From: Nocardioides hwasunensis
GTDB lineage: Bacteria > Actinomycetota > Actinomycetes > Propionibacteriales > Nocardioidaceae
DNA: 64,000 nucleotides
Assembly: GCF_014779665.1 (NCBI RefSeq)
Contig: NZ_JACXYY010000004.1
Span: 62,001 to 126,000, forward strand
Direction of reading: 5' to 3'
Made by a program: the position numbers and the translations under genes. How positions within the stretch are numbered: the first letter of the stretch is position 1; each line of letters opens with the position of its first letter. The notes beneath the pieces were generated by a model, which was not told the origin of the DNA, made no database searches, and was given only the letters and a program-made list of their open reading frames with translations. This document shows, one piece after another, positions 18,047-27,101 of this stretch.

Positions 18047-19084
18047 TCAGGCTGCGCGGCGGTAGCGGAGGTAGCGCGCTCGCTGCCAGTCGGCGAGTGC
18101 GCGCCGGCGGGCAACCGTGTCGGTGGGTGTCCACCAGGGCGGTGGCTCGAGCGTCCAGGCCCGAGGGCCGCGGTGCGCCCTGGCGCGACGCGCGGCGGTC
18201 CGGAGCCTGCGGGTGAAGCCGCCGAGGTCGCGCCAGTCAGTGGCGAACATCGCCACAGGTTCCAGCCCGAGGTCGCGGTAGTCGGAGTCCTGCCTGTTGT
18301 CCTTCGAAGCTCCGACGAGGGTCAGGTGGGAGTCACCGTGGTAGAGCCCGACGAGTCCCGTCCCGGGATCGATGAGGTCCGGCGTCGCGACGAGCTTGCC
18401 GTCGAGCGTGAACACCGGCCGGTTGCACAGCGGACGTGGCAGACCGGCAAGCCGCGTCCACACCCCGCGCATCCGCGTCTCCCGGGGTGACCACGAGTTC
18501 TCGTGGGCCTCGGCGAGGGCGTCGCGGGCCTGCTGGATCCCCGTGACCGGCCCGAGCTGACCGACGTACGCGGTCATCTCGGCGATCGACACGAGGTCGG
18601 AATAGCACGCCATGTCGATCGTCTCGATCGCGTCGGCCAGTCCATCGGCGTACCGCATCTCGAACGTCACCGACCTGACGTGGCTGGTGACTGGAAGGCC
18701 GTCGACCACCACGACGTCCGCCGGGTTGAGGAACTCCTGACTGATGGCGGCGCCGCGCTGCGGGACGACGTGACGGCGTACGACCAGTGGCACCGGCCGC
18801 TCGGCGAGCCCTTCCGAGGTGCCGTCGAACCACCTCGCCCGTTCCCAGGCCAGCGCCGCCCACCCCGTGACGGCCTCGTCGTCGCGCAGGACCGCCGCGG
18901 CCTCGACGGTTCGCTGGTGGGCGGTGACGGGCACGTCGGCCGGCACCCGGAGTCCGTAGGTGGTCGTACGCCATCGCGGGCCGCGCGCCTGTCCGCGCGT
19001 CGGGCCGTCGACGCCGGCGGGGTCGACGCGCACCGGTGCGACGAGGTCCGGTCGGCGCTCGTGGAAAGGCGGCGGGACGAACAT
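18047..19084 (-). CDS. AbiEi-like/DUF559-like protein inside an inverted-repeat cassette
   Basis: 345 residues. The N-terminus (GQARGPRWRTTTYGLRVPAD) looks like the winged-HTH of AbiEi-type antitoxins that opens a lineage-expanded actinobacterial family. The middle has TGWAALAWERARWFDG and helical segments. The C-terminal ~90 residues (ATPDLIDPGTGLVGLYHGDSH, DYRDLGLEPVAMFATDW) follow the DUF559/Vsr-type nuclease pattern. In relatives I recall an acidic residue in the GxYDG strand; here it reads GLYHG, so nuclease activity may be lost. No operon partner. It is bracketed by repeat clusters and convergent with the XRE gene. Confidence 0.6.
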   Translation of the reverse strand: MFVPPPFHERRPDLVAPVRVDPAGVDGPTRGQARGPRWRTTTYGLRVPADVPVTAHQRTVEAAAVLRDDEAVTGWAALAWERARWFDGTSEGLAERPVPLVVRRHVVPQRGAAISQEFLNPADVVVVDGLPVTSHVRSVTFEMRYADGLADAIETIDMACYSDLVSIAEMTAYVGQLGPVTGIQQARDALAEAHENSWSPRETRMRGVWTRLAGLPRPLCNRPVFTLDGKLVATPDLIDPGTGLVGLYHGDSHLTLVGASKDNRQDSDYRDLGLEPVAMFATDWRDLGGFTRRLRTAARRARAHRGPRAWTLEPPPWWTPTDTVARRRALADWQRARYLRYRRAA

Positions 19085-19153
19085 GCGTGAGGTGTGCCCG
19101 CTCCCCAGAGCTCGTACCGGCGGTCCACAGGGGAAATTCAGCCGCCGCCCGTC

Positions 19154-19250
19154 GGGGTAGTCCAGTGGCAGATGGCTGCCGGAACGCCGATGAGACCGCC
19201 ACCTGCCACTGGACTACCCCGGCCGGACGACCATCTGCCACTGGACTACC
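19154..19250. repeat. Right repeat cluster (forward, reverse, reverse copies of the same unit)
   Basis: Copies are at 19154-19177 (+), 19199-19220 (-) and 19231-19250 (-). The reverse complement of this block lines up with the left cluster almost throughout, including the spacer TGGTCGTCC between the first two copies. Only the loop of the central hairpin differs strongly. Both clusters end, on the plus strand, in CTACC-C/G-CGCGTGGG. It lies between the 345-residue gene and the DinB gene and would also serve as a leader-side hairpin for neither start. Confidence 0.85.
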
Positions 19251-19324
19251 GCGCGTGGGGGCCGGCGTCCCACCGCACAGAACCCGGTGGACCGGCGGCA
19301 GGGCGCTGGGGTTGGCTGACGCCC

Positions 19325-19855
19325 ATGAACTTCGACGGCATGTGGCTGCCCCACGACCAGGACCCACGGATGCAGGAGGGCCCCACGAAGGGCGAGAAGG
19401 CCTGCCTGGTGGGCTACCTCGAGCACTACCGCCAGACGCTCGCGCTCAAGTGCGACGGGCTGAGCGCCGAGCAGCTGGCGACGAGGGCGGTGCCGCCGTC
19501 GAACATCTCGCTGCTCGGGCTCGTGCGACACATGGCCCGGGTGGAGCAGAGCTGGTTCCGCCGGGTGATCGAGGAGCACATGGAGCTCCCCCGGCTCTTC
19601 CAGGACGAGGACGGCGGCTTCGCCCTCCCCGACGTCGACGACGACCTGGTGCGGGAGTCCCACGACATCTGGGAGTCGGAGATCGCCTATGCGCGGGAGG
19701 TCCTCAAGCGCACCGACCTCGACACGGTCGTCGATGCCAAGGGCGACCCCGCCGAGGTGCGCGACATCATCGTGCACATGATCGAGGAGTACGCCCGCCA
19801 CTGCGGGCACGCCGACCTGGTGCGCGAGTGCATCGACGGCCGCACCGGCCAGTGA
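19325..19855 (+). CDS. DinB-family (DUF664) protein
   Basis: 176 residues. It has the four-helix DinB_2/DUF664 pattern: EKACLVGYLEHYRQTLALKC, NISLLGLVRHMARVEQSWF with the metal-binding His, then VRDIIVHMIEEYARHCGHADLV with the other two His. Members bind a divalent metal and many are thiol-dependent transferases in mycothiol organisms, which fits mshB in this window. The ATG at 19325 is preferred over a longer frame that would run through the repeat cluster, and TTGGCT seven bases upstream suggests a leaderless message. Confidence 0.82.
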   Translation: MNFDGMWLPHDQDPRMQEGPTKGEKACLVGYLEHYRQTLALKCDGLSAEQLATRAVPPSNISLLGLVRHMARVEQSWFRRVIEEHMELPRLFQDEDGGFALPDVDDDLVRESHDIWESEIAYAREVLKRTDLDTVVDAKGDPAEVRDIIVHMIEEYARHCGHADLVRECIDGRTGQ

Positions 19856-19865
19856 GGACGTACGC

Positions 19866-21080
19866 CTAGCGCCCGGGCTTGGCCGTGAACGACGTGGACG
19901 CCCGGCAGCCCGCGGGCCCGAAGTAGCTGAAGCTGCCCTTGGTCACACGGGCGCCGGCCACCTTGAGCTGCAGGTGGGTCGTGTAGTTGCTGCCCTTCTC
20001 GGTCGCCTGCACGATGCCGTTGCGTGGGATCCTCGTGCGCGGGAAGTCGTAGGTGTTCTGGGTGTAGGTCGGGGGCGTCCCGTAGCCACCACACGTCGTC
20101 TGCATCGTGCCGCTCCAGCCGACGATCCTGCCCTTCCGGATGCTGAACCGCACCGAGCCGGACTTGTCGCGGTACGTCCCGGCGCGTGGCGGCGCCGGTG
20201 GCCTGACCTGCTTCACCTTCATCCGGCGGCTCGCGCTGACCTCGCCTCCGGCGGCGGTGAGGGTCAGCCGACCCGCCTTCTTGCCGGTCAGGCGCACCGT
20301 CAGCCCCACGCTCGCGCTCGTGCCGGGCGCGACGGACTCGATCGTCTCCGAGCTGACCTTGATCCCCTTGCCGGCACCCCCGACGACCACGTCACGCGCC
20401 GCCACCTTCCCGGTGTTGTGGATCTCCAGGCTGACCTTGGTCGGAACCCCGCGCACCAGCTTGAGCTGTCGTTGCGTGCCGCCGAGCAGCTCGAGATCAC
20501 CGATCGACAGCGCGGGCGACTCGTAGGTGCTCGTGACGGTGCCGATGAGGGCGTCGAGGCTCGTCTCCCCGTCGCGCAGCTCGACGACCGCGCACTCGAA
20601 CGGCCGGGCGGGCGTCGGGAAGTAGTCGGGGTTGTAGCCCCCGTTGAGGGAGTACGTCGTCGTGTCCGGGTAGAGCCGGGTGTCACCCGTCCAGACGACG
20701 TCGCACGACGTGCCGTTGGCCAGTCCCATCCCGAGGCGGACACGGCCGTCGTACGAGCCGGGCGCCCCCGCCAGGGTCACGCTCGCCGACGGGAAGTAGG
20801 TCGGTGTCTCGCCGGCGACGCTGACCGCGACCGTCGCACCCGCCAGCGTCTGCCCCGGCGTGGCACCGGGGAGCGGGTAACCCGCTGGACGGACGGTCGG
20901 GACCGCGCTCTGCGCAACCAGGACGCCGGATCCGTTCGTGCTGCGCGCGATCGGCGCGCCCAGGTCGAACGTCGACGCGCGGCCGGGCTTGTCGTACGCC
21001 CGGGCCGTGGCGGGTGCCGACAGCAGGGCGAGCGCCACCGCGGCTCCGGTCGCGGCGGCCAGCACGCGACCCGGCATCAT
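19866..21080 (-). CDS. Secreted protein, second of a tandem paralogous pair
   Basis: 404 residues from the ATG at 21080, which overlaps the upstream gene's stop by four bases. A signal peptide (VLAAATGAAVALALLSAPATARA) is followed by an N-terminal region with paired cysteines, a CARDB/Ig-like domain (LVRGVPTKVSLEIHNTGKV) and a C-terminal module (FSIRKGRIVGWSGTMQTTC ... VTKGSFSYFGPAGCRA). The same domain order recurs in the upstream gene. The C-terminal module has two conserved Cys that could form a disulphide. No enzyme motif is visible; an extracellular or wall-associated role is inferred. Confidence 0.65.
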   Translation of the reverse strand: MMPGRVLAAATGAAVALALLSAPATARAYDKPGRASTFDLGAPIARSTNGSGVLVAQSAVPTVRPAGYPLPGATPGQTLAGATVAVSVAGETPTYFPSASVTLAGAPGSYDGRVRLGMGLANGTSCDVVWTGDTRLYPDTTTYSLNGGYNPDYFPTPARPFECAVVELRDGETSLDALIGTVTSTYESPALSIGDLELLGGTQRQLKLVRGVPTKVSLEIHNTGKVAARDVVVGGAGKGIKVSSETIESVAPGTSASVGLTVRLTGKKAGRLTLTAAGGEVSASRRMKVKQVRPPAPPRAGTYRDKSGSVRFSIRKGRIVGWSGTMQTTCGGYGTPPTYTQNTYDFPRTRIPRNGIVQATEKGSNYTTHLQLKVAGARVTKGSFSYFGPAGCRASTSFTAKPGR

Positions 21081-22264
21081 CGGCCCACCCGCTTGGCGGC
21101 GAAGTCCGCGTCCACGACGCACCAGCCGGTGACGTAGGTGAAGCTGCCCTGGGTGACCTTGCTACCTGTCACCCGCATCCGCAGGTCGGCGTGGTAGGAG
21201 GCGTTGCCCTTCTGCCAGCGGTGCGTGGCATCCACCAGGCCGGCCTTCGAGACCTTGACCTTCTTCGGGAAGCGGAGTCCGACCGTGCGGTAGGTGGCGT
21301 AGTCGCCGGGGGGTTGGCAGCGCATCCGGAAGCCGGTGCCCTTGAAACCCGTGACGGCGCCCTTCTTGATCCGGAAGCCCACCTGGGCCTTGCTCCCCCG
21401 CACCGTGACGCGATAGCGACCGTCGACCGGCCTCTTCGCCGCAGCGACCTGCTTGACCGCCACGTCGCGGGTGGTGGTCGTGTCCCGGCTGGACGCGGAC
21501 AGCCGCAGGGTCGTCTGCTTCTTCTTCCCCGTCAGCCGCACGGGGATCCGGACCGTCCCCTGGCCTCCGTTGCGGTTGATCACCTCGTAGGTCGCGGGCT
21601 TCACCTGCAGGCCCGCCCCGCCTCCGCCGACCTGCACCTCGGGTGCGGTGAACCTCGCCGCGTTGCTGACGGTCACCTCGAGCGTGGTCCAGACACCCCG
21701 GACCAGCGAGAGCCTCCGGACCGGCTCGTCGAGGAGCTGAACGGCGTCGATCGAGAGCTCCGGCTGCCCGTAGACGTCGGAGAGGGCCCCCGTCAGCTGG
21801 TCGTAGGTGCCGTCCGCAGCACTTCCGGTCGCGACCCCGGCACAGGTCCAGTCCTCGGTGAAGGCACGGGTCGAGTCGGTGTCGAGCGTGATCGTGCGGT
21901 CCGAGCGCGTGAAGCCGGCCGACAGGTCACTCGCGGTCGAGGTGGAGAAGATGGTGTCGATGACACAGCTCTCGGGGCTGCCGGTGCCGAACCCGATGTT
22001 GAGCCGCGCGTCGGGCCCGGGCGCGGCCTGGAGGACCACGATGGCCGACACGCGCCAGTTGTCGACGTCCTGCCGGACGACGGCCGACTCGAGGCGCTGC
22101 GACGGCTGGCTGGAGCCTGACGGCGTCCCGGGTGGTCGGATGGTCAGGGTGCCGTCGCGTGCCACGAGGTCGCTCGTCGAGGCCGAGGCCGGGGCCGCAG
22201 TGACCCCGGCGAGCAGACCTGCGGCCAGGGCGACGGAGGCCGCGATCGAGACGTTCCTGCGCAT
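21077..22264 (-). CDS. Secreted protein, first of a tandem paralogous pair
   Basis: 395 residues. It has a signal peptide (SIAASVALAAGLLAGVTAAPASA), an N-terminal region with Cys pairs (ESCVIDTIF, EDWTCAGVATG), then a CARDB/Ig-like domain (LVRGVWTTLEVTVSNAARF, VRIPVRLTGKKKQTTLRLSA), and a C-terminal module (FRIKKGAVTGFKGTGFRMRC ... VTQGSFTYVTGWCVVDADF). This order matches the downstream paralogue but identity is low. The start has a GGGAGG ribosome binding site. Translational coupling through ATGA suggests joint secretion, possibly as a heteromer. Confidence 0.65.
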   Translation of the reverse strand: MRRNVSIAASVALAAGLLAGVTAAPASASTSDLVARDGTLTIRPPGTPSGSSQPSQRLESAVVRQDVDNWRVSAIVVLQAAPGPDARLNIGFGTGSPESCVIDTIFSTSTASDLSAGFTRSDRTITLDTDSTRAFTEDWTCAGVATGSAADGTYDQLTGALSDVYGQPELSIDAVQLLDEPVRRLSLVRGVWTTLEVTVSNAARFTAPEVQVGGGGAGLQVKPATYEVINRNGGQGTVRIPVRLTGKKKQTTLRLSASSRDTTTTRDVAVKQVAAAKRPVDGRYRVTVRGSKAQVGFRIKKGAVTGFKGTGFRMRCQPPGDYATYRTVGLRFPKKVKVSKAGLVDATHRWQKGNASYHADLRMRVTGSKVTQGSFTYVTGWCVVDADFAAKRVGR

Positions 22265-22394
22265 GGGTGATCCTCCCGTGTGACGCCGGCACCCCCTGCC
22301 GGCCCGGTCACTATGCCCCGGATCATCTTCGGTCGAAACCCTACTTTCGTTCGCTCAGGAAGGTTCCGCCAGCAGTCCCGGCGACCGACGTCCG

Positions 22395-22400
22395 TAGGCT
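22395..22400 (+). promoter_or_regulatory. -10 element (TAGGCT) of leaderless dapD promoter
   Basis: TAGGCT ends seven bases before the GTG start of dapD, with no ribosome binding site between. Confidence 0.6.
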
Positions 22401-22407
22401 GGTCCCC

Positions 22408-23346
22408 GTGACTGCTGCTTCCGGATACGGCCTGCTGACCCTCCACGGCGACACCGTCCTCGACGCGTGGTTCCCCTCCCCCGTGCTCGGCGCGACGGAG
22501 GGCGGACCGTCCGAGGAGCTCGCCCACCTCGACGGCGGCGAGGACGACCTGCGCGGCGTGGCTCGCGTCGTACGCCTGGTCGAGATCGCCGACCTCGACG
22601 CCGCGCCCGCCTCCACCGAGGACGTCTGGCTCCGGCTCCACCTGCTCTCCCACCGCCTCGTGACGCCGCACGGCGTCAACCTCGACGGCATCTTCGGCCT
22701 GCTCGCCAACGTGGTGTGGACCTCCGCCGGCCCGTGTGCCGTCGAGGGTTTCGAGCAGGTCCGGGCCAAGCTGCGCACGGTCGTGCCGGGCCACGTCGTG
22801 CAGGTCTTCGGGGTCGACAAGTTCCCGAGGATGACCGACTACGTCCTGCCCACGGGAGTACGCATCGCCGATGCCGACCGGGTCCGCCTGGGTGCCCACC
22901 TGGCGGAGGGCACCACCGTCATGCACGAGGGCTTCGTGAACTTCAACGCCGGCACGCTCGGCGCGTCCATGGTCGAGGGCCGGATCTCGGCCGGCGTGGT
23001 GGTCGGCGACGGCTCCGACGTCGGCGGCGGCGCCTCGATCATGGGCACTCTCTCCGGCGGCGGCAAGCAGGTCATCTCGATCGGCGAGCGCTGCCTGCTC
23101 GGCGCCAACGCCGGCATCGGCATCTCGCTCGGCGACGACTGCGTGGTGGAGGCCGGCTGCTACGTCACCGCCGGCACGAAGGTCACCGTCGCCGACATCG
23201 ACGGCAAGCCGAAGGTCGTCAAGGCCGCCACCCTGTCCGGCGTCGACAACGTCCTCTTCCGTCGCAACTCGGTCAGCGGCGCCATCGAGGCGACGCCGTG
23301 GAAGGGTGACGGGATCGCCCTCAACGCCGCGCTGCACGCCAACTGA
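22408..23346 (+). CDS. dapD: 2,3,4,5-tetrahydropyridine-2,6-dicarboxylate N-succinyltransferase
   Basis: 312 residues, the long actinobacterial DapD class. The N-terminal domain is followed by a left-handed beta-helix of hexapeptide repeats (VRIADADRVRLGAHLAEGTT through GDDCVVEAGCYVTAGTKVTV). The motif VMHEGFVNFNAGTLGASMVEG binds the acyl acceptor and SGGGKQVISIGERCLLGANA lies in the CoA-binding coil. It succinylates tetrahydrodipicolinate in lysine/DAP synthesis. The GTG start is set by a -10 element seven bases upstream and by family length. Confidence 0.94.
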   Translation: MTAASGYGLLTLHGDTVLDAWFPSPVLGATEGGPSEELAHLDGGEDDLRGVARVVRLVEIADLDAAPASTEDVWLRLHLLSHRLVTPHGVNLDGIFGLLANVVWTSAGPCAVEGFEQVRAKLRTVVPGHVVQVFGVDKFPRMTDYVLPTGVRIADADRVRLGAHLAEGTTVMHEGFVNFNAGTLGASMVEGRISAGVVVGDGSDVGGGASIMGTLSGGGKQVISIGERCLLGANAGIGISLGDDCVVEAGCYVTAGTKVTVADIDGKPKVVKAATLSGVDNVLFRRNSVSGAIEATPWKGDGIALNAALHAN

Positions 23347-23367
23347 CGGCTGCGCGCCTCACGGACG

Positions 23368-23409
23368 AGCCGCCCGCGACACCCGGTGATCCGGGCGCCG
23401 CGGGCGGCT
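23368..23409. terminator. Long GC-rich hairpin between convergent dapD and M14 gene
   Basis: AGCCGCCCGCG (23368-23378) pairs perfectly with CGCGGGCGGCT (23399-23409). The 20-base loop holds a second CCCGG/CCGGG stem. No T-tract. The position between two convergent stop codons suggests a bidirectional terminator. Confidence 0.65.
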
Positions 23410-23433
23410 GTCGTACGTCACTGACTGATCGCG

Positions 23434-26400
23434 TCAGCGGCGCGTCACCGTGAGCCTCACCTTCGCCGAGGAGGCGGCCACGTCGGCGGAGCCGAGGTAG
23501 CGGATCTTGAGCTTCACCTTCCCGGGCCTGGCGATCTTCTTTAGCCTGATCGTCACCTTGCCCGCGGCGTCCACCCGACCGGTGCCGATCACCTTCTTGC
23601 CGCGTCGGATCTCGACCTTCCCGGTCAGCGGTCCGCTCGAGCGGACTCGCACCGTGACCTTGGCCCGCTTGCCGACCTTGACCTTGCCGGCCCTGGCCTT
23701 CACGGTCGAGCCCGCCTTCGCGACCCTCAGCGTCGCTGCCGCCGAGCTGCTGCCCGCGAGGTCACCGTTGCCCGCGAAGACCGCGGTGACCTGCTTGGTC
23801 CCGGCGCTGGAGAAGGCCGGCAGGGCCACCGAGGCCTTGCCGTTCGCCGCCAGAGTGGCGGTCGCGGCCTTGACCCCGTCGACGAGCACGTCGACCGAGC
23901 TGCCCGCCGCGCCGGTGCCCCCGACGGTCACGTCGGCGTTGACTCCGCTCTCGCCGATACCGACCGAGGCGCGGTCGAGGCTCACCGCAGTGGTCGAGGC
24001 CGGCAGGGCCGACACGGTCAGCGTGGTCGGCGCCGAGCTGCTCGGCGCGAGGTCGGCGTCGCCGCCGTACGCAGCCGTGACGGACGTGGCGCCCGCCGTG
24101 GCGATCGCCGGCAGGGCGATCGCGGCGGTCCCGTCGTCGCCGAGCTCGGCCGAGCCGACCCGCGCTCCGTCGACGAGCACGTCGACGACGCCGCTCGCGA
24201 CGGGCGGCGTGCCGGCGCCGGTGCCCTTGACCACGATCGCGGCCGTCGCACCGGCCTTGCCGACCGTGACGGTGGTGCGGTCGAGGGTCACCGTGGTGGC
24301 CGAACCCTCCAGCGGTGCCTCCCAGCCGATCTCCGCGATCCAGGTGCGGAAGTTGCCCGGCTCGCCGGGCACGAAGTGCCGCTCGACGTTGCCCTTGCTG
24401 TCGACCGCGAGCCACCTGATCTCGGTGCCGCTGTCGACGAGGACCCGCTTGCCACCCTCACGCACGCCCTCGGCCTCGTAGCGGGTGGACTCGAGGTCCG
24501 GCACGGAGCCGTCGGTCGTGTAGAAGACCGCCGCGGGCTCGTTGGTCTCGAACTGCACGGCGACCTTGCCTGCCTGGGCGCTCTCGCTGACGACCACCTT
24601 CGAGGTGGGCGGCACCGTGTCGGTGTCGTGGTCCCGGGCGATCCGGGCCATCTCGATGAGGCCGTTGGCGAACTCCATCGTCTCCGAGTGTGCCTGGGCG
24701 GCGTTGGGGTCGTCGGCCAGGAACGGCGGCTGGAAGGTCGATCCGACCTCGAAGTCCCAGGCGTAGATGCCGTACTTGTACCAGAGCATGTCACCGGAGT
24801 TCCCGGCCGCGGAGTAGAGGACGTCGATGACCGGTCCGGTGCGTGCCGGTGTCACCGAGAGTCCTCGGTAGCGCTTGATCGACGTCAGGATCCGAGACGA
24901 CGCGCCCCAGAAGAGCTGCTCCTCGTCGAGGGTCGGGTAGGGCGCCGTCTCGCGGGTCCCGTCCTTGTAGGCACCGGGCGACCACATGAAGTAGTTGCCC
25001 GAGGAGTGCACGTTCATCGACCACTTCATGTTGGGACGCGCCGCGACCCAGTCGACGTTCTTCGCCTCGGGCTCGGTGAGCTCCCCCGGACCGGCGTACG
25101 TGCCGCTGGTGCACGACGTCGCGCTCGCACCGGAGAAGCCGTCGTAGACGCTGTACTCGGTGTAGTTGCGGTTGACGTCGACACCCCAGCTGTTGCGGCT
25201 GTTGTAGTCGTTGGTCGATCCGGCGGGGCAGTAGTTGACCATGTTCTTGCGCTGCGAGGCGAAGTCGTAGAACGAGTAGTGACCACCGTCCGGGTTGACC
25301 GACGGGAGGATCCAGATCTCCAGGTTGTCGACCAGGTCGCGCGTGCCGGCGTGCGAGGAGTAGTTCCGCAGCAGGCGCTCCGCCGTCTCGATCGTCACCA
25401 GCGGCGGCACCCACTCGCGGGCGTGCTCCTGGGCGTAGAAGAAGACGCCGGGCTTGGACCCGTCGCGGACCTTGCCGATCTTGAGGGCGTAGACCTTCGA
25501 CGGCCCACGGGCGATCGTGCTGGGTGCGTTCAGCCCGTCGGTGAGCGTCGTCGCGGCGGTCGCCGGTACGACGCCCGCACCTGCGTTGCCGCGGTAGGTG
25601 TAGGCGGACATGACGGCGCTCGCCGCGGAGTCACCGTTGATCGCCGCGACCACCTGCGCCGCGGTGCTCGTCGCCGCTCCCGTGGCGTCGGTGGCCGAGG
25701 TCACGGTGACGGTCGTGATCGCGGTGGTGCCGGTGCCCGTGGTGCCGACACCGACGGTCAGCGGAGCGTCGGGAGTGCTCGGGCGTACGACGGCGAGACG
25801 CGTGCGGTTGCCCCCCTGGTGTCCCCACGCGACCGAGTCGACGCCGACGGCGGCGTCGCCGTTGGTGCCGACCATGCCGATCAGCGCCTGGGACCTGCGC
25901 TGGTAGCCGTTGGTCTGGTGGGGCAGCTCGACGATCTCGGAGATGTCGGGGAACTGTCGGGCGAGCAGCTTGATCCGGGTGTAGAGGTCGGTCGGGTCCA
26001 TGTAGCGGTAGACGAAGTCCTGCTGGTAGCCGTCGCCCTTGAACGGGTCGGCCTCGTCTCCGGTGGGCAGCCAGTCCTTCACCTTGACGATCGCCTCGTC
26101 CCCACCCGGGCTGATGATCCGGATGCGGTCGGGGCGGGTGGTGACGGCGCTCGCGCCGGTCGTCGGCGACGCCCCGCGGTGGTACATGTAGACGCCCGCG
26201 TCCACGAAGCGGGTGATGGTCTGCGTGCCGCCGGAGCCGAAGGCGGTGCCGGGGCCACTGTCGCGCTCGACGGTCAGCGGCGTCGTGACGGTCTGTCCGT
26301 CGGCGTACTTCGCCTCCACCGACAGCACCGGCACGCCGTACGACGTGTAGTAGTCGGCGCGGATGATCTTGATGTCGGAGACGTCCGGGTTGGTCTCGGC

Positions 26401-26850
26401 CTGCTGCGCGAACGTCCGGTTGGCCTGGCGCTGCTGCGCGATCGAGCGGTCGCGCTCGGCGAGCGCCGCCTCGGAGTCCTTCGCGGTGTAGAGGGTCTCG
26501 CCGACCGTGAATCCCATCCGCTCGAGCTGGGCCACCTCACCGGGCGTGACGATCGCGCGGACCGCGAGTCCGTCGGCCTCCTGGTGCACTCCGTGGTCGA
26601 GGTCGACCCCCGTGGCCACCAGCCGGTCGAGCTCCTTCGTCCCCGGGACGACGATCTCGACGACGTCGGGGACCTCGTCGGCATCGCGGACGAGGGTGGG
26701 GCCCTCGTCGGAGGCGACGGCGGGGGCGGCAGTGGCGGCGGACGGCTGGCTGGCGGTGGCCGACCAGGGCACTGCGGTGGCCACCAGGCCAGGCAGCCCG
26801 AAGGCCAGGGTCACGACCGCGACCCTGGTCCTGAACACGGATCTGTGCAT
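23434..26850 (-). CDS. Secreted M14 zinc carboxypeptidase with C-terminal Ig-like repeats
   Basis: 1138 residues. The signal peptide contains VVTLAFGLPGLVATAVPWSA. A propeptide-like region follows, then the M14 catalytic domain: H476 and E479 in EHAREWVPPLV, the second zinc His in MNVHSSGNYF, and the catalytic Glu in WDFEVGSTF. The domain is interrupted near residues 360-430 by an Ala/Thr-rich insertion. The C-terminal third has two Ig-like repeats (TTVTLDRTTVTVGKAG and TTAVSLDRASVGIGESG) and a basic tail (VKARAGKVKVGKRAKVTVR). It should cleave C-terminal residues from extracellular peptides. The ATG has a GAAGGAAG ribosome binding site. Confidence 0.87.
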   Translation of the reverse strand: MHRSVFRTRVAVVTLAFGLPGLVATAVPWSATASQPSAATAAPAVASDEGPTLVRDADEVPDVVEIVVPGTKELDRLVATGVDLDHGVHQEADGLAVRAIVTPGEVAQLERMGFTVGETLYTAKDSEAALAERDRSIAQQRQANRTFAQQAETNPDVSDIKIIRADYYTSYGVPVLSVEAKYADGQTVTTPLTVERDSGPGTAFGSGGTQTITRFVDAGVYMYHRGASPTTGASAVTTRPDRIRIISPGGDEAIVKVKDWLPTGDEADPFKGDGYQQDFVYRYMDPTDLYTRIKLLARQFPDISEIVELPHQTNGYQRRSQALIGMVGTNGDAAVGVDSVAWGHQGGNRTRLAVVRPSTPDAPLTVGVGTTGTGTTAITTVTVTSATDATGAATSTAAQVVAAINGDSAASAVMSAYTYRGNAGAGVVPATAATTLTDGLNAPSTIARGPSKVYALKIGKVRDGSKPGVFFYAQEHAREWVPPLVTIETAERLLRNYSSHAGTRDLVDNLEIWILPSVNPDGGHYSFYDFASQRKNMVNYCPAGSTNDYNSRNSWGVDVNRNYTEYSVYDGFSGASATSCTSGTYAGPGELTEPEAKNVDWVAARPNMKWSMNVHSSGNYFMWSPGAYKDGTRETAPYPTLDEEQLFWGASSRILTSIKRYRGLSVTPARTGPVIDVLYSAAGNSGDMLWYKYGIYAWDFEVGSTFQPPFLADDPNAAQAHSETMEFANGLIEMARIARDHDTDTVPPTSKVVVSESAQAGKVAVQFETNEPAAVFYTTDGSVPDLESTRYEAEGVREGGKRVLVDSGTEIRWLAVDSKGNVERHFVPGEPGNFRTWIAEIGWEAPLEGSATTVTLDRTTVTVGKAGATAAIVVKGTGAGTPPVASGVVDVLVDGARVGSAELGDDGTAAIALPAIATAGATSVTAAYGGDADLAPSSSAPTTLTVSALPASTTAVSLDRASVGIGESGVNADVTVGGTGAAGSSVDVLVDGVKAATATLAANGKASVALPAFSSAGTKQVTAVFAGNGDLAGSSSAAATLRVAKAGSTVKARAGKVKVGKRAKVTVRVRSSGPLTGKVEIRRGKKVIGTGRVDAAGKVTIRLKKIARPGKVKLKIRYLGSADVAASSAKVRLTVTRR

Positions 26851-27101
26851 GCGCGACTTCCTTCATCTCGGGGGCGACAGAAGGGACGTGACCCGGATCA
26901 CGTCCCTGCGCGAACAGAAGCGGCACCACTCGGGTCCCGTCAAGGAAATCGCGACACGTGGGACGGAACCGACCGGATGGCGAGATCCGTTGCCGATCCG
27001 TCGACTTTCGACCGACGCATGCGATAAGTGTGGCGGTTGTCCAGCGCGCCGAGCGGTGCCGCAGCACCCCGTCGTCACCACTGGTTTGAGAGGCTGACGC
27101 G

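Noticed and set aside
17912..19250. A CRISPR array
   Set aside because: Six repeat units occur in both orientations, in two separated clusters, with short similar spacers. They form hairpins and inverted clusters, not an array, and no cas genes are present.
18333..19367. A 344-codon minus-strand frame overlapping the AbiEi/DUF559-like gene and the right repeat cluster
   Set aside because: It is a +1 shadow of the real gene, Arg/Pro-rich in the overlapping part, and begins within the repeat cluster.
24376..27027. An 883-codon open frame opposite the M14 carboxypeptidase
   Set aside because: Same kind of antisense shadow; the minus-strand protein has a signal peptide and a full zinc carboxypeptidase site.
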